From Chitinophaga jiangningensis (GTDB lineage Bacteria > Bacteroidota > Bacteroidia > Chitinophagales > Chitinophagaceae): a DNA stretch of 64,000 nucleotides. Shown here piece by piece: positions 43,618-52,253 of this stretch; position 1 is the first letter of the stretch, and every line of letters begins with the position of its first letter. The DNA lies in assembly GCF_900142605.1 (NCBI RefSeq), contig NZ_FRBL01000004.1, positions 558,001 through 622,000 of the forward strand, given 5' to 3'. Made by a program: the position numbers and the translations under genes. A model generated the notes under the pieces. That model was not told the DNA's origin. It did no database searches and worked only from the letters and a program-made list of their open reading frames with translations.

Positions 43618-45009
43618 ATGAAAAAAACCATGCTATTACATGTGGCCATTGGCACATTGGCACTCATGCCAGCCGTAAGCAAGGCCCAGGAATTGAAGCC
43701 GCCACAAGAGGCCTATGTTACCGTTGAAGGTGACCCGGAACAAATGACCGCCCCTATGTTTAAAGGAGGTAAGCACTACAACAGGTGGTTTGCGGGATTT
43801 AATGTAGGCGCACTGGCCCCTGTAGCTGCTACCGGCGGTAGCAACGACTTCACCAAATGGAAACCCAATATTGGCTACGGCGCCTATGTTCAATACCAGA
43901 TACTGCATTTCTTTGGCCTCCGGGCTGATTACCTGGGTGGTTTCCTGAAAGCTAATAATGAAAAGAACCTGGGGAATGGCGTGAATCCAATGGACGCCGG
44001 CAGACCCTACCTGGAGTATAAAACCACGCTGAAATACTCCGGAACCCTCAGTGCAGTGTTTAATATCACGACGGTTAACTGGATTACCAAACAGAATATT
44101 GCAGTGCTCTATGCCACTGTGGGTGGAGGTTTAGCAGGCTACAGCCCTAAGCTCACCGACAAACGGGGATCTGAGTACAGGTATAAACCCGATGGCGATA
44201 TCAAAGAACTTGTTATCCCTGTAGGGGCTGGTATTAAGTTCAAAGTGGCGGAAGGAATTAATGTCGACCTCGCCTATACGATGTATTATACAGATGGGGA
44301 TAACCTCGACGGATACGTGTATGGTCCTAATAAGGATAAGTTCTCTTATGCACGCGTAGGGCTGGAGTTTGCACTGGGTAAATCCGGCAAGCCTGACCTG
44401 CAGTTTCATAACCCTGCCAAACAAGGCTATGATGAACTGCTGCTGGAGAAAAAGAACCTGGCAAAAACCCTTGCTGCTGCCACCACTGCTAATGCCAAGC
44501 TGGCTGATGACGTGAATAAACTGACAGCAGATGCCGATGGTGATGGCGTTTCTGACTACTTCGATAAATGCCCTAACACCCCTGCTAAAACCAAGGTAGA
44601 CGGTTCCGGCTGCCCGCTGCCTGAACCTCCGAAAATTGAGGAAAAAGTAATTATTACGGAAGAAGATCAAACCATCGTTAAAGAGGCGATCCGTAACCTT
44701 GAGTTTGATTTTGCCAAAGCAACCATCAAGGAAAAATCTTATCCTGCACTGGATCGCGTGGCTGAACTCCTGAAACGGAAAAACCTCAACCTCAAACTTT
44801 CCGGTCACACGGATAACGTAGGTAGCCTCAAACGCAATATGGAACTTTCCAGAGAAAGAGCTGAGGCGGTTAAAAACTACCTCGTATCCAAAGGCGTGCT
44901 GCCTAATAAAATTGAAGCCCTGGGCTATGGTCCGTCCCAGCCTATTGCGTCCAATAAAACAGCTGAAGGCCGTCAGCGCAACAGACGCGTTGAGTTCTAT
45001 ATTTACTAA
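43618..45009 (+). CDS. OmpA-family outer-membrane protein with calcium-type repeat
   Basis: A 463-residue protein; ATG 43618 gives the signal peptide MKKTMLLHVAIGTLAL...SKAQ, with ATG 43612 as an alternative. An eight-strand-type barrel (about 30-270) is followed by a Lys/Ala-rich helical hinge. One thrombospondin type 3 repeat comes next (DADGDGVSDYFDKCPNTP, about 305-325), a calcium-binding motif. The C-terminal OmpA peptidoglycan-binding domain (about 350-463) has 'LKLSGHTDNVGSLKRNMELSRERAEAV'. It anchors the outer membrane to the cell wall. Single gene, closed by a terminator. Confidence 0.93.
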   Translation: MKKTMLLHVAIGTLALMPAVSKAQELKPPQEAYVTVEGDPEQMTAPMFKGGKHYNRWFAGFNVGALAPVAATGGSNDFTKWKPNIGYGAYVQYQILHFFGLRADYLGGFLKANNEKNLGNGVNPMDAGRPYLEYKTTLKYSGTLSAVFNITTVNWITKQNIAVLYATVGGGLAGYSPKLTDKRGSEYRYKPDGDIKELVIPVGAGIKFKVAEGINVDLAYTMYYTDGDNLDGYVYGPNKDKFSYARVGLEFALGKSGKPDLQFHNPAKQGYDELLLEKKNLAKTLAAATTANAKLADDVNKLTADADGDGVSDYFDKCPNTPAKTKVDGSGCPLPEPPKIEEKVIITEEDQTIVKEAIRNLEFDFAKATIKEKSYPALDRVAELLKRKNLNLKLSGHTDNVGSLKRNMELSRERAEAVKNYLVSKGVLPNKIEALGYGPSQPIASNKTAEGRQRNRRVEFYIY

Positions 45010-45028
45010 AAAGCCATTGCTTTAATAT

Positions 45029-45062
45029 AAAAAAGGCTCCACTTCATAATGGAGCCTTTTTT
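45029..45062 (+). terminator. Intrinsic terminator after the OmpA-family gene
   Basis: Positions 45029-45041 pair with 45050-45062 (loop of 8), ending in a T-run. Confidence 0.9.
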
Positions 45063-45151
45063 ATTACCCCAACTATTACAGTATAAAAAAATTAAATATT
45101 TCGTACACCCGGCACAGTTATTGCATTTTCCCTGCCTCAAATAAACATATC

Positions 45152-45739
45152 ATGAAAAAACTTATTCTGTCCGGCATCATTGCCCTTGGCTCGTTCCTGA
45201 CAGCACAGGCACAAAATGTTAACTTCGGTGTAAAAGGTGGTCTCAACCTGGCGAAAATGACGCAGTATGATAATAATAAAGTACGCGCTTCGTTCAACGC
45301 TGGTGTGTACGCTAACTTTGCCATTACCAAAGAATGGGCATTCCAGCCTGAACTCCTGTACTCTGGTCAGGGTACTAAACTGGAATCCGGCACTATACTC
45401 GGTATTCCATTAAAAGACGTTACCATCGCTACTGACTACCTGAACATCCCATTGATGGTACAGTACTCCATTGCACCAAGCTTCTTCGTGGAAGCAGGTC
45501 CGCAGGTAGGTTTCCTGCTGGCTGCCAAAACTAAAGTAGGTGATAATACCAACAAGGATTATAAAGACATAATGACTACCGCCGACTTCGGCTTAGGGCT
45601 CGGATTTGGATATAAACTGGATAACGGCCTCGGATTCTCAGGCAGATATAACTTCGGTTTGACCAATATCTACAATGATGATGTGAACATTGATTCTAAA
45701 AACTCTGTAGCACAAATCGGGTTGTTTTATTCTTTTTAA
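45152..45739 (+). CDS. Small outer-membrane beta-barrel (PorT/OmpW-like) protein
   Basis: A 195-residue protein with a signal peptide ending AQAQ (about residue 21). The 'NVNFGVKGGLNLAKMT' opening is diagnostic of the Bacteroidota porin family with an 8-strand barrel (outer membrane beta-barrel, PorT-like). It ends in FYSF. Other strands are visible at 'FQPELLYSGQG', 'YLNIPLMVQY' and 'FFVEAGPQVGFLL'. Such proteins are abundant surface proteins with mostly unknown cargo. Next to the OmpA-family gene, but separated from it by a terminator. Confidence 0.88.
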   Translation: MKKLILSGIIALGSFLTAQAQNVNFGVKGGLNLAKMTQYDNNKVRASFNAGVYANFAITKEWAFQPELLYSGQGTKLESGTILGIPLKDVTIATDYLNIPLMVQYSIAPSFFVEAGPQVGFLLAAKTKVGDNTNKDYKDIMTTADFGLGLGFGYKLDNGLGFSGRYNFGLTNIYNDDVNIDSKNSVAQIGLFYSF

Positions 45740-45757
45740 GTCGCTGTAGTGACTGTT

Positions 45758-45825
45758 CAGCGCTGCGCGCTGGACTACCCCGGGGGAGATAAGGGCCAAA
45801 GGCCCTTATCTCCCCCGGTTTTTTA
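45758..45825 (+). terminator. Hairpin pair with T-tract after the barrel gene
   Basis: A short stem 45758-45763/45767-45772 is followed by a perfect 18-bp stem (45780-45797 with 45801-45818, loop AAA) and a run of six T. It acts as an intrinsic terminator and has the same chained-hairpin style as 4194-4267 and 6215-6374. Confidence 0.8.
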
Positions 45826-45870
45826 TTGACGCCCAAGGCGATACTAAAAAACCGGTACTAAACACGCTTA

Positions 45871-45899
45871 TTGGACTTAGCCAGAAACGATTATCTTTG
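45871..45899 (+). promoter_or_regulatory. Promoter of argS
   Basis: TTG (45871-45873) and TATCTTTG (45892-45899) are separated by 18 bases, matching both Bacteroidota promoter elements. The start codon ATG 45924 lies 24 bases further on, which supports that start over the in-frame TTG at 45897 that lies within the -7 box. Confidence 0.8.
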
Positions 45900-45923
45900 C
45901 TGCTCGCATTAACCATTTTCAGC

Positions 45924-47852
45924 ATGAGTGTTGTACAATCCATCAGAATGGCCGCAGTGGCCGCCATTAAATCACTTTACGACCAACAGGTAGCAGCAAC
46001 TGACATCTCTGTTAATATTACCAAACCTGAGTTCGAAGGTGAATACACCATTGTTACGTTCCCTTTCACCAAATTCAGCCGACAAAAACCAGAAGAAGCC
46101 GGTCAAAACATCGGTGAATACCTGGTAGCCAATAATCCGGAACTCTTTTCTGCATTTAACGTAGTAAAAGGATTCCTGAACCTTACCATTAACGCGCAGT
46201 ACTGGTCAAACTTCCTGAAAAAGGAATTCACCAATAGAAACTTTGGCGTCCAACCTGCCAATGGTAAGAAAATCATGGTAGAGTACTCCTCTCCCAATAC
46301 CAATAAGCCCCTTCACCTGGGTCACCTCCGTAATAACTTCCTCGGTTTCTCCATCGCAGAAATCCTGAAAGCCAACGGTTACGAAGTCATTAAAGCCAAC
46401 CTGGTAAACGATCGCGGTATCCATATTTGTAAATCCATGCTGGCATGGCAGGAGTTTGCACACGGTGATACCCCGGCATCCACCGGCATTAAAGGTGACC
46501 ACCTCGTGGGCGACTACTACGTGAAATTCGAAAGCGTAGTAAAAGAACAGGCCGAGCCTATCATAGATCGCGTACTGGAACACGATTTCCGCGATTTCAA
46601 TGCCGCTGAAACTGAGAAACTGGAGAAACTGGTAACTGCCCTTCACAAACCTGAAGTAAAGGAGAACGAAGAGAAAGTAGCCAAAATTATGGGCGATATT
46701 AAAGAGGCTGCCCGTAATAAAACAGAGATCATGCTGCAGGCAAAAATAATGCTGCAGCAGTGGGAAGCCGGTAACCCGGAAGTACGCGAACTCTGGAACA
46801 CCATGAACGGATGGGTATACGAAGGATTTGATGTCACCTATAAAAAACTGGGCATCGACTTCGATAAAATGTACTACGAAAGCCAGACCTACCTGCTTGG
46901 TAAAGACCTCGTGGAAGACGGCCTCCGTAAAGGTGTACTGTTCAAAAAAGAAGACAACTCCGTATGGATCGACCTCACCGCTGACGGACTGGATGAAAAA
47001 CTGCTCCTCCGCGGCGATGGTACCTCCGTATATATGACCCAGGACCTGGGTACCGCCCGTCTGAAATACGACGACTACCACATGGATCAAAGCATCTACG
47101 TAGTAGCCGACGAGCAAAACTACCACTTCAAGGTACTGCAACTCATCCTCGAAAAACTCGGAGAACCAGCAGCACCCGGCATCTTTCACCTCAGCTATGG
47201 CATGGTGGAATTACCACATGGCCGCATGAAAAGCAGGGAAGGTACCGTAGTAGACGCAGATGACATGATCGACGAAATGGTGAAAACCGCTGCAGTTAAA
47301 ACGCAGGAAGCCGGCAAAAAACTGGCTGACTTCTCCGAAAATGAGCTGGATGAACTCTACGAAACCATCGGCCTCGGCGCGATGAAATTCTTCCTGCTGC
47401 GCGTGGATCCTAAGAAACGAATGATCTTTAACCCGGAAGAATCCATTGATCTGCACGGATTTACCGGACCGTATATCCAATACGCGCATGCACGTATTAA
47501 ATCTATTATTAGAGCCGTTGGTGAGGTAGCTAACCTGCAAGATTATACTTATCAGGGCACTTTACTCCCACTGGAAAAAGAATTACTCTTTATAAATGAG
47601 CAATTCCCTACCATTCTGGCTGACGCACATAAAGAGATGAGTCCCTCAGTAATTGCAAACTATGCATTCCTGCTGGCACAAACATTTAATGCCTTTTATG
47701 CTGAAAAAGTGGATAACGTATCAGTTTATCCCATCCGCGATGAAGCGGACGCAGATAAGAAAAAACTCCGTCTGCAAATCATTCAGCTCACCGCCAATAC
47801 CATTGCCAAAAGCATGCAACTGCTCGGTATCCGCGTACCTGAGCGTATGTAA
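45924..47852 (+). CDS. argS: Arginyl-tRNA synthetase
   Basis: A 642-residue class I synthetase. It has the N-terminal Arg-tRNA-synthetase add-on domain, the HIGH signature as HLGH (131-134) in 'YSSPNTNKPLHLGHLRN', the KMSK-loop region as GRMKSREG, and the C-terminal DALR anticodon-binding domain ending 'LLGIRVPERM'. It charges tRNA-Arg and needs bound tRNA for activation. The start was set at ATG 45924 because the promoter occupies the upstream part of the frame. Single gene with its own promoter and a downstream hairpin. Confidence 0.97.
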   Translation: MSVVQSIRMAAVAAIKSLYDQQVAATDISVNITKPEFEGEYTIVTFPFTKFSRQKPEEAGQNIGEYLVANNPELFSAFNVVKGFLNLTINAQYWSNFLKKEFTNRNFGVQPANGKKIMVEYSSPNTNKPLHLGHLRNNFLGFSIAEILKANGYEVIKANLVNDRGIHICKSMLAWQEFAHGDTPASTGIKGDHLVGDYYVKFESVVKEQAEPIIDRVLEHDFRDFNAAETEKLEKLVTALHKPEVKENEEKVAKIMGDIKEAARNKTEIMLQAKIMLQQWEAGNPEVRELWNTMNGWVYEGFDVTYKKLGIDFDKMYYESQTYLLGKDLVEDGLRKGVLFKKEDNSVWIDLTADGLDEKLLLRGDGTSVYMTQDLGTARLKYDDYHMDQSIYVVADEQNYHFKVLQLILEKLGEPAAPGIFHLSYGMVELPHGRMKSREGTVVDADDMIDEMVKTAAVKTQEAGKKLADFSENELDELYETIGLGAMKFFLLRVDPKKRMIFNPEESIDLHGFTGPYIQYAHARIKSIIRAVGEVANLQDYTYQGTLLPLEKELLFINEQFPTILADAHKEMSPSVIANYAFLLAQTFNAFYAEKVDNVSVYPIRDEADADKKKLRLQIIQLTANTIAKSMQLLGIRVPERM

Positions 47853-47861
47853 TAAAATTAA

Positions 47862-47891
47862 AACGCTGCGAACCAACTGGTTCGCAGCGTT
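47862..47891 (+). terminator. Hairpin after argS
   Basis: A perfect 14-bp stem, 47862-47875 with 47878-47891, loop of 2. The T-tract after it is poor (TAACA), so termination efficiency is uncertain. Confidence 0.55.
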
Positions 47892-48040
47892 AACAGCTTG
47901 CAGCCACCGTGGCCAAACTGTCGAAGAAAATACCACAGTCCTCAGCGCAATGCAGGGAGCTTGCCTTTCCCGGAACACCGCTTCTACTACTTCCTCCTGT
48001 GGCGGAATATCTTTAGTCTAATAACGTATATACCAACACG

Positions 48041-48823
48041 TTAGTTCTGTATCTCTCCTAATTCCTGTGCCTGATCACAAATTTTTTCTCCCAACACCAT
48101 CTCACCCATATCCATATACGCTTTTCCCATCATAAACATGGCGAAGCCATTGGCGGGCTGGACACGTAATAATAACTGCCAGATGCCGGCGGCGGCTTTG
48201 TGATAGCCTTTTCGCTGGGCTGCCTGGGCCAGACAATATAATATTTTTGGTTCCGCTGTATCCCTGGCAATTTGTGACAGTAACACACTGTCACTGACAT
48301 TTTTTTTCTGACTGTCATCTGCCACAACGACACTTTCCGTAATGCCACGCTCATAATAGTATATGCTTTCCCGGTAGTGCTCCTGTCGCGCATACACCCC
48401 TGCAAGGCTAAATATAACATTAGTGGTGGCCAGGCTGTCAGCAGCTGCCAGCGACAATAGCTCCAACGCATTATCATACTGCTTCAACCGGTAATAGCTG
48501 AGTCCTGCCTGTCCCGTGGCAGCGGTACTGCCATGATTCCTGGCTACCAGGCTGTGGTACAGTGACAAAGTAAAATCTCCTTCTGCAAAGTAAATATCTG
48601 CCAGCTCACTCCAGGCAGCACCATAGGTGCTGTCGGCCATTATCGCCGCATTAAACCTTGCGGTAGCTTCCACTACGGCGCCGGCTCTACGCAGAGTCAG
48701 TCCTTCCTTAAATAATTGTGCGGCTTTGTCGCGGCCAGGGTTACTAACGCCTGCAACTACAGATGACACGGTTAAACATAGGCCGATTGCCTGCACCAGC
48801 AATCGTCTGGTATAGGATTTCAT
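48041..48823 (-). CDS. TPR-repeat exported protein
   Basis: A 260-residue protein with a signal-like N-terminus (about 1-25, ending VVAG). About five to six TPR units follow (for example 'AAQLFKEGLTLRRAGAVVEATARFNAAI', 'GQAGLSYYRLKQYDNALELL', 'SLAGVYARQEHYRESIYYYERG'). No enzymatic motif. TPR proteins of this size scaffold envelope or secretion complexes. It has its own -7 element (minus strand 48850-48843) and stands alone. Confidence 0.8.
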   Translation of the reverse strand: MKSYTRRLLVQAIGLCLTVSSVVAGVSNPGRDKAAQLFKEGLTLRRAGAVVEATARFNAAIMADSTYGAAWSELADIYFAEGDFTLSLYHSLVARNHGSTAATGQAGLSYYRLKQYDNALELLSLAAADSLATTNVIFSLAGVYARQEHYRESIYYYERGITESVVVADDSQKKNVSDSVLLSQIARDTAEPKILYCLAQAAQRKGYHKAAAGIWQLLLRVQPANGFAMFMMGKAYMDMGEMVLGEKICDQAQELGEIQN

Positions 48824-48842
48824 GGTATGGCATTTATACCAG

Positions 48843-48850
48843 CAAATATA
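48843..48850 (-). promoter_or_regulatory. Promoter -7 element of the TPR gene
   Basis: TATATTTG on the minus strand, an exact TAnnTTTG, about 20 bases before the start codon at 48823. Confidence 0.5.
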
Positions 48851-48890
48851 TATAAACTAATTTTAATTTATATATTATCCTACAATCTTT

Positions 48891-49376
48891 TTAACCGAGC
48901 ATTTCTCCGGAGAAAGCAAAGGGCAGGAGGTCATTTGCTCTTTCCACTACAATCACGCGACCACTAAGGCCACCCATGATCAGGCGGATAGGCTCTTTCT
49001 GGCGCATTTCTACTTCTGCCAGCGACTGGCGGCAGATGCCGCAGGGTGAAATGGGCTGAGAGCTGTCGCCATTGAGGTTGTGGTAACTGATAGCAATCGT
49101 ATCGATGGCCACTTCAGGATATACGGAAGCTGCTGCTGCCAGTGCTACCCTTTCGGCGCAGAGGCCAACAGGAAAAGAGGCGTTTTCCTGGTTGGAGCCA
49201 GCGATGATCTCGCCGTTAGCAAGCCTGGCAACGGCTCCAACCTGAAAATGTGAATATGGTGCGTACGCATGGTGCGTAACATCGCGTGCTTCTGTCAGTA
49301 ACCAGGCATCTGCATCGTTAAGTTCAGTGATATCTTCGTATACGGTGTATTCGAATTGTTGCAGCTGTTTTGCCAT
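48891..49376 (-). CDS. cdd: Cytidine deaminase
   Basis: A 161-residue protein, starting at ATG 49376. An in-frame start at 49442 would put 22 extra residues over the end of lepB and has no family support. It has the zinc site motifs 'LCAERVALAAA' (C-A-E) and 'PCGICRQSLAE' (P-C-x-x-C) and the substrate region 'AYAPYSHFQVGAVARLANGEIIAGSNQENAS', all diagnostic of homotetrameric cytidine deaminase. It salvages cytidine and deoxycytidine to uridine forms. It lies 16 bases after lepB, in the same operon. Confidence 0.94.
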   Translation of the reverse strand: MAKQLQQFEYTVYEDITELNDADAWLLTEARDVTHHAYAPYSHFQVGAVARLANGEIIAGSNQENASFPVGLCAERVALAAAASVYPEVAIDTIAISYHNLNGDSSQPISPCGICRQSLAEVEMRQKEPIRLIMGGLSGRVIVVERANDLLPFAFSGEMLG

Positions 49377-49392
49377 GGTAGTTGATTTAGGG

Positions 49393-50583
49393 TTATTTAA
49401 TAGTTCTGAACAGCCTGCTCCAGCGGATACCACCTTCGCCATAGCTCATCCAGATCATCCACGCCTTTCCTACTACGTGATCTTCAGGAACGAAGCCCCA
49501 GTAGCGGGAATCCAGTGAATTATTGCGGTTGTCACCCATCATCCAGTAATAGTTCATTTTGAATGTATAACTTTCTGTTGGCTGACCATTGATGATAAAT
49601 TTACCATCTTTTCTTTCCAGCGTATTGTTTTCAAACACACGGATAATGCGGTCGTAGAGCGCGATATTGCTGTCGTTCAACGTTACTGTAGCTCCTTTCT
49701 TAGGAATATACAGCGGGCCGAAGTTCTCTTCTGTCCAGTGGAAGTGAGCCGTATCATGCGGGAAAATATCATTGTAATCGTAAATAGCGCTGATATTGGC
49801 CTCTTCGAAAACTGTGATGCTTTTGATAATATCGAATTTTTTCAGACTGGTAACCTGCGCTGGTGTGAGGTTGTACACATAAGTGCTGGCGTCCAGGGTA
49901 GCGTCAGGACCACTGATGCCCATTTCTTCGAGGCGGGAAGGGTTCAGCGGTTCCCCGTTTGTGACAACGGTGTAACGGTGCTGACTGGCTACCGGTACCG
50001 GTGCTGCCTTACCATTTAAATAAACTGCGCCATGCACGATAGTGAGCGTATCACCCGCTTCGGCCATACAACGCTTGATGTAGTTCTCCCGTTTATCCAC
50101 CGGACGGTGAATCACCTTGTAGTTATTGTTAACCTCCGTCCATCCCATCTGCCTAACCATACGGTAGTAACTTGGGTCCGCAGCATCAAGCGCTACAGTA
50201 TCTCCCTCAGGAAAGTTAAATACCACAACATCGTATCTTTTCACCTCGCCAATGCCTGGCAAACGGCGATATTTCCATTTAACAGCTTCAGAATATGCAG
50301 GTGTATTTTTGGTGAGTGGCATGGTATGATGCACAAAAGGCACTGCCAGCGGCGTCATCGGAATACGGGGACCATAACTGATCTTACTTACAAAAAGAAA
50401 GTCATTTACCAGCAACGTCTTCTCCATAGAGGGAGTAGGAATGGTATAAGCTTCGAAGATGAAAGTGCGTATCAGGGTTGCGGCGATAATAGCAAAAATT
50501 GCTGCATCCAGCCATTCACGTACTGCAGACTTCTTCTTCTTAGGCTGCTTATCCTTATTGTTTTTCCAAAATGCCAGGTTCAT
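49393..50583 (-). CDS. lepB: Signal peptidase I with large insertion
   Basis: A 396-residue protein with one N-terminal transmembrane helix (about 24-44). The nucleophile Ser is S52 in 'PTPSMEKTL', the general-base Lys is K170 in 'YIKRCMAEAGD', and the box E motif is 'MGDNRNNSLDSRYWGFV'. Between boxes B and E there is an insertion of well over 100 residues (about 60-165 and 190-320) beyond the E. coli-like core, as in other Bacteroidota LepB proteins. It cuts signal peptides in the inner membrane. It is followed by cdd. Confidence 0.95.
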   Translation of the reverse strand: MNLAFWKNNKDKQPKKKKSAVREWLDAAIFAIIAATLIRTFIFEAYTIPTPSMEKTLLVNDFLFVSKISYGPRIPMTPLAVPFVHHTMPLTKNTPAYSEAVKWKYRRLPGIGEVKRYDVVVFNFPEGDTVALDAADPSYYRMVRQMGWTEVNNNYKVIHRPVDKRENYIKRCMAEAGDTLTIVHGAVYLNGKAAPVPVASQHRYTVVTNGEPLNPSRLEEMGISGPDATLDASTYVYNLTPAQVTSLKKFDIIKSITVFEEANISAIYDYNDIFPHDTAHFHWTEENFGPLYIPKKGATVTLNDSNIALYDRIIRVFENNTLERKDGKFIINGQPTESYTFKMNYYWMMGDNRNNSLDSRYWGFVPEDHVVGKAWMIWMSYGEGGIRWSRLFRTIK

Positions 50584-50615
50584 TCAGTTAGGCTTAAGTT
50601 AAATGCTTAAAAAGG

Positions 50616-50623
50616 CAAATATA
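50616..50623 (-). promoter_or_regulatory. Promoter -7 element of lepB-cdd
   Basis: TATATTTG on the minus strand, an exact TAnnTTTG, 32 bases before the lepB start. Confidence 0.5.
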
Positions 50624-50688
50624 ATATTCTGTCCTCTCCTTCCAGCTTTTATATAGGAAAAGTTTTCTTAAAAATACCTTAATCTTTA

Positions 50689-50696
50689 TACATTTG
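50689..50696 (+). promoter_or_regulatory. Promoter -7 element of the MerR/B12-type regulator
   Basis: TACATTTG, an exact TAnnTTTG, 24 bases before the TTG start codon at 50721. It is divergent from the lepB promoter, 65 bases apart. Confidence 0.5.
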
Positions 50697-50720
50697 CCCG
50701 GATACTATACCTGACGCCAA

Positions 50721-51593
50721 TTGAACAGTTTTTCTATCAGGGATATTGAAAACTTCACTGGTATAAAGGCGCACACATTAAGGATCTGGGAACAACGATA
50801 CCAGCTTTGTCAGCCGCGTAGAAAAGACACAAACCATCGGATTTATGATGGGGAAGACCTCAAAGCCTTCCTGAAAATTGCCTACTTATACCACCACGGA
50901 GTTAAAATCTCCCGTATTGCCGCCCTGTCAGAGCAGGAAAGGAATACGCTCAGCCTTGCAATATCGGATCAATCATCCGACCTGTGTCTGCAGATCAACG
51001 ATCTGCTGAGCGCTACCCTGCACTATAATGCCGAGGAATTTGAAACGGTTATATCCAGTGTAATCCGCTCCCATGGCATAGAAGCCGCTATCGATAAAGT
51101 GATCTATCCTTTCCTGGAAAGAGTAGGTATCCTTTGGCTAACAGATCAGATGCTGCCGGCACAGGAACACTTTTGCAGTGCCATTATCCGCACCAAACTG
51201 ATGGTAGCGATTGATAGCCTGCCCATGAACTATGCGGCAGCCGACCATTTCCTCCTGTTTCAGCCTGAGGGGGAATTGCATGAAATTCCCTTGCTGTATG
51301 TGTATTTCATGCTTAAAAAATATGGGAAGAAGGTAACGTATTTTGGCCCCAATGTACCCCTTCGGGACCTGGATCCATTCCTGAACAAAAGCGGGGTTAC
51401 AGCACTGTATTCTCATATGGTAACCAGTTCTAATCCCCAATTACTGCACCGGTACATCCAGGATCTTAATCAGCAATATCCGTCGGTGCGCATATATCTC
51501 TCCGGACCAAAATCCTTACTGGAGCATAACTTCAGCGACTTACGCGTAACAATACTCACTGAAATGAATGAGTTATCACAATTATTAGCTTAG
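50721..51593 (+). CDS. MerR-family regulator with cobalamin-binding-type sensor (CarH/LitR-like)
   Basis: A 290-residue protein starting with TTG: the resulting N-terminus 'MNSFSIRDIENFTGIKAHTLRIWEQRY' is exactly the family start and no ATG is available. MerR winged helix (1-70) is followed by a helical B12-cap (about 85-165, with 'LWLTDQMLPAQEHFCSAI', the W and E-H pair of CarH cap domains). The Rossmann part of a B12-binding domain comes last (about 180-290). CarH/LitR relatives use adenosylcobalamin to sense light and repress carotenoid genes. The base motif D-x-H-x-x-G appears as E-L-H-E-I-P, keeping the His but changing both flanks. It has no carotenoid genes next to it. Confidence 0.88.
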   Translation: MNSFSIRDIENFTGIKAHTLRIWEQRYQLCQPRRKDTNHRIYDGEDLKAFLKIAYLYHHGVKISRIAALSEQERNTLSLAISDQSSDLCLQINDLLSATLHYNAEEFETVISSVIRSHGIEAAIDKVIYPFLERVGILWLTDQMLPAQEHFCSAIIRTKLMVAIDSLPMNYAAADHFLLFQPEGELHEIPLLYVYFMLKKYGKKVTYFGPNVPLRDLDPFLNKSGVTALYSHMVTSSNPQLLHRYIQDLNQQYPSVRIYLSGPKSLLEHNFSDLRVTILTEMNELSQLLA

Positions 51594-52238
51594 GACTTCA
51601 GCGAGAATCTGACTCACCTCCACCGCGCGGTTGTACACCATAAAGTGACCGGCATTGCGGATGATATGGGTAGGTTGCAGGTACTTAATCGGAAAGGGAT
51701 GGTCTTTATCCCCATGAATATGCACCAGGTTTTGCGGGCGAAACTCGTTTTCCCAGTTGAGGATCACGTCAAAAGCCCAGCGGGAATAGGCATAGTCTTT
51801 ACGCGCCAGGTAATCTCTCAGCAATTGTTTTTCTTCCGGACTACTCACATCCATATAATATTCCACAATGCGGGTGCGGTTTTGGAAGATGATAAAGTCG
51901 GGTAGCTTAGTGAGCTGTAATCGCCTGATCCAGTTGAAGTACGCAGGTTTTTCGCTGGTTTGCTTGATGCTGGATAAAAGAATGGTTTGATGTATGGGGC
52001 GCAGTTTGGCAATTTCGATACTCATGATACCGCCGAATGAAAGCCCCGCAAGGCTTACCTGGCCATCAGCAGTGATACCGGCAGCCATACGGGCGGCATA
52101 ACTGCTGATGGGCTCATGAGGTTGTGGCGTTATCCAGGGCAGAAAATGCACCTCGTAACCGTCCGGGAACCGCAGCTGTTGAAATACTCTTTCATCCGCT
52201 CCCAGTCCGCTTATCAGGTACAAATGCTTGCTGGACAT
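51585..52238 (-). CDS. Alpha/beta hydrolase family protein
   Basis: A 217-residue protein with 'YLISGLGADERVFQQL' (oxyanion-type G-x-x) and the nucleophile elbow 'SLAGLSFGGIMSIEIAKL' (G-x-S-x-G) near residue 67. An Asp in 'GDKDHPFP' and a His in 'AGHFMV' complete the triad. The short form without a large cap suggests a carboxylesterase or lipase-like enzyme; substrate unknown. The 3' end overlaps the MerR gene's 3' end by 9 bases (convergent), and the start lies 15 bases after the response regulator, its probable operon partner. Confidence 0.82.
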   Translation of the reverse strand: MSSKHLYLISGLGADERVFQQLRFPDGYEVHFLPWITPQPHEPISSYAARMAAGITADGQVSLAGLSFGGIMSIEIAKLRPIHQTILLSSIKQTSEKPAYFNWIRRLQLTKLPDFIIFQNRTRIVEYYMDVSSPEEKQLLRDYLARKDYAYSRWAFDVILNWENEFRPQNLVHIHGDKDHPFPIKYLQPTHIIRNAGHFMVYNRAVEVSQILAEVLS

Positions 52239-52253
52239 TGCTGGAATATTTTA

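Noticed and set aside
46206..47189. 327-codon minus-strand frame inside argS
   Set aside because: Shadow frame; argS has full synthetase motifs on the other strand.
47653..48021. 122-codon plus-strand frame across the argS end and the following gap
   Set aside because: It runs out of frame through argS and its hairpin; no protein-like features.
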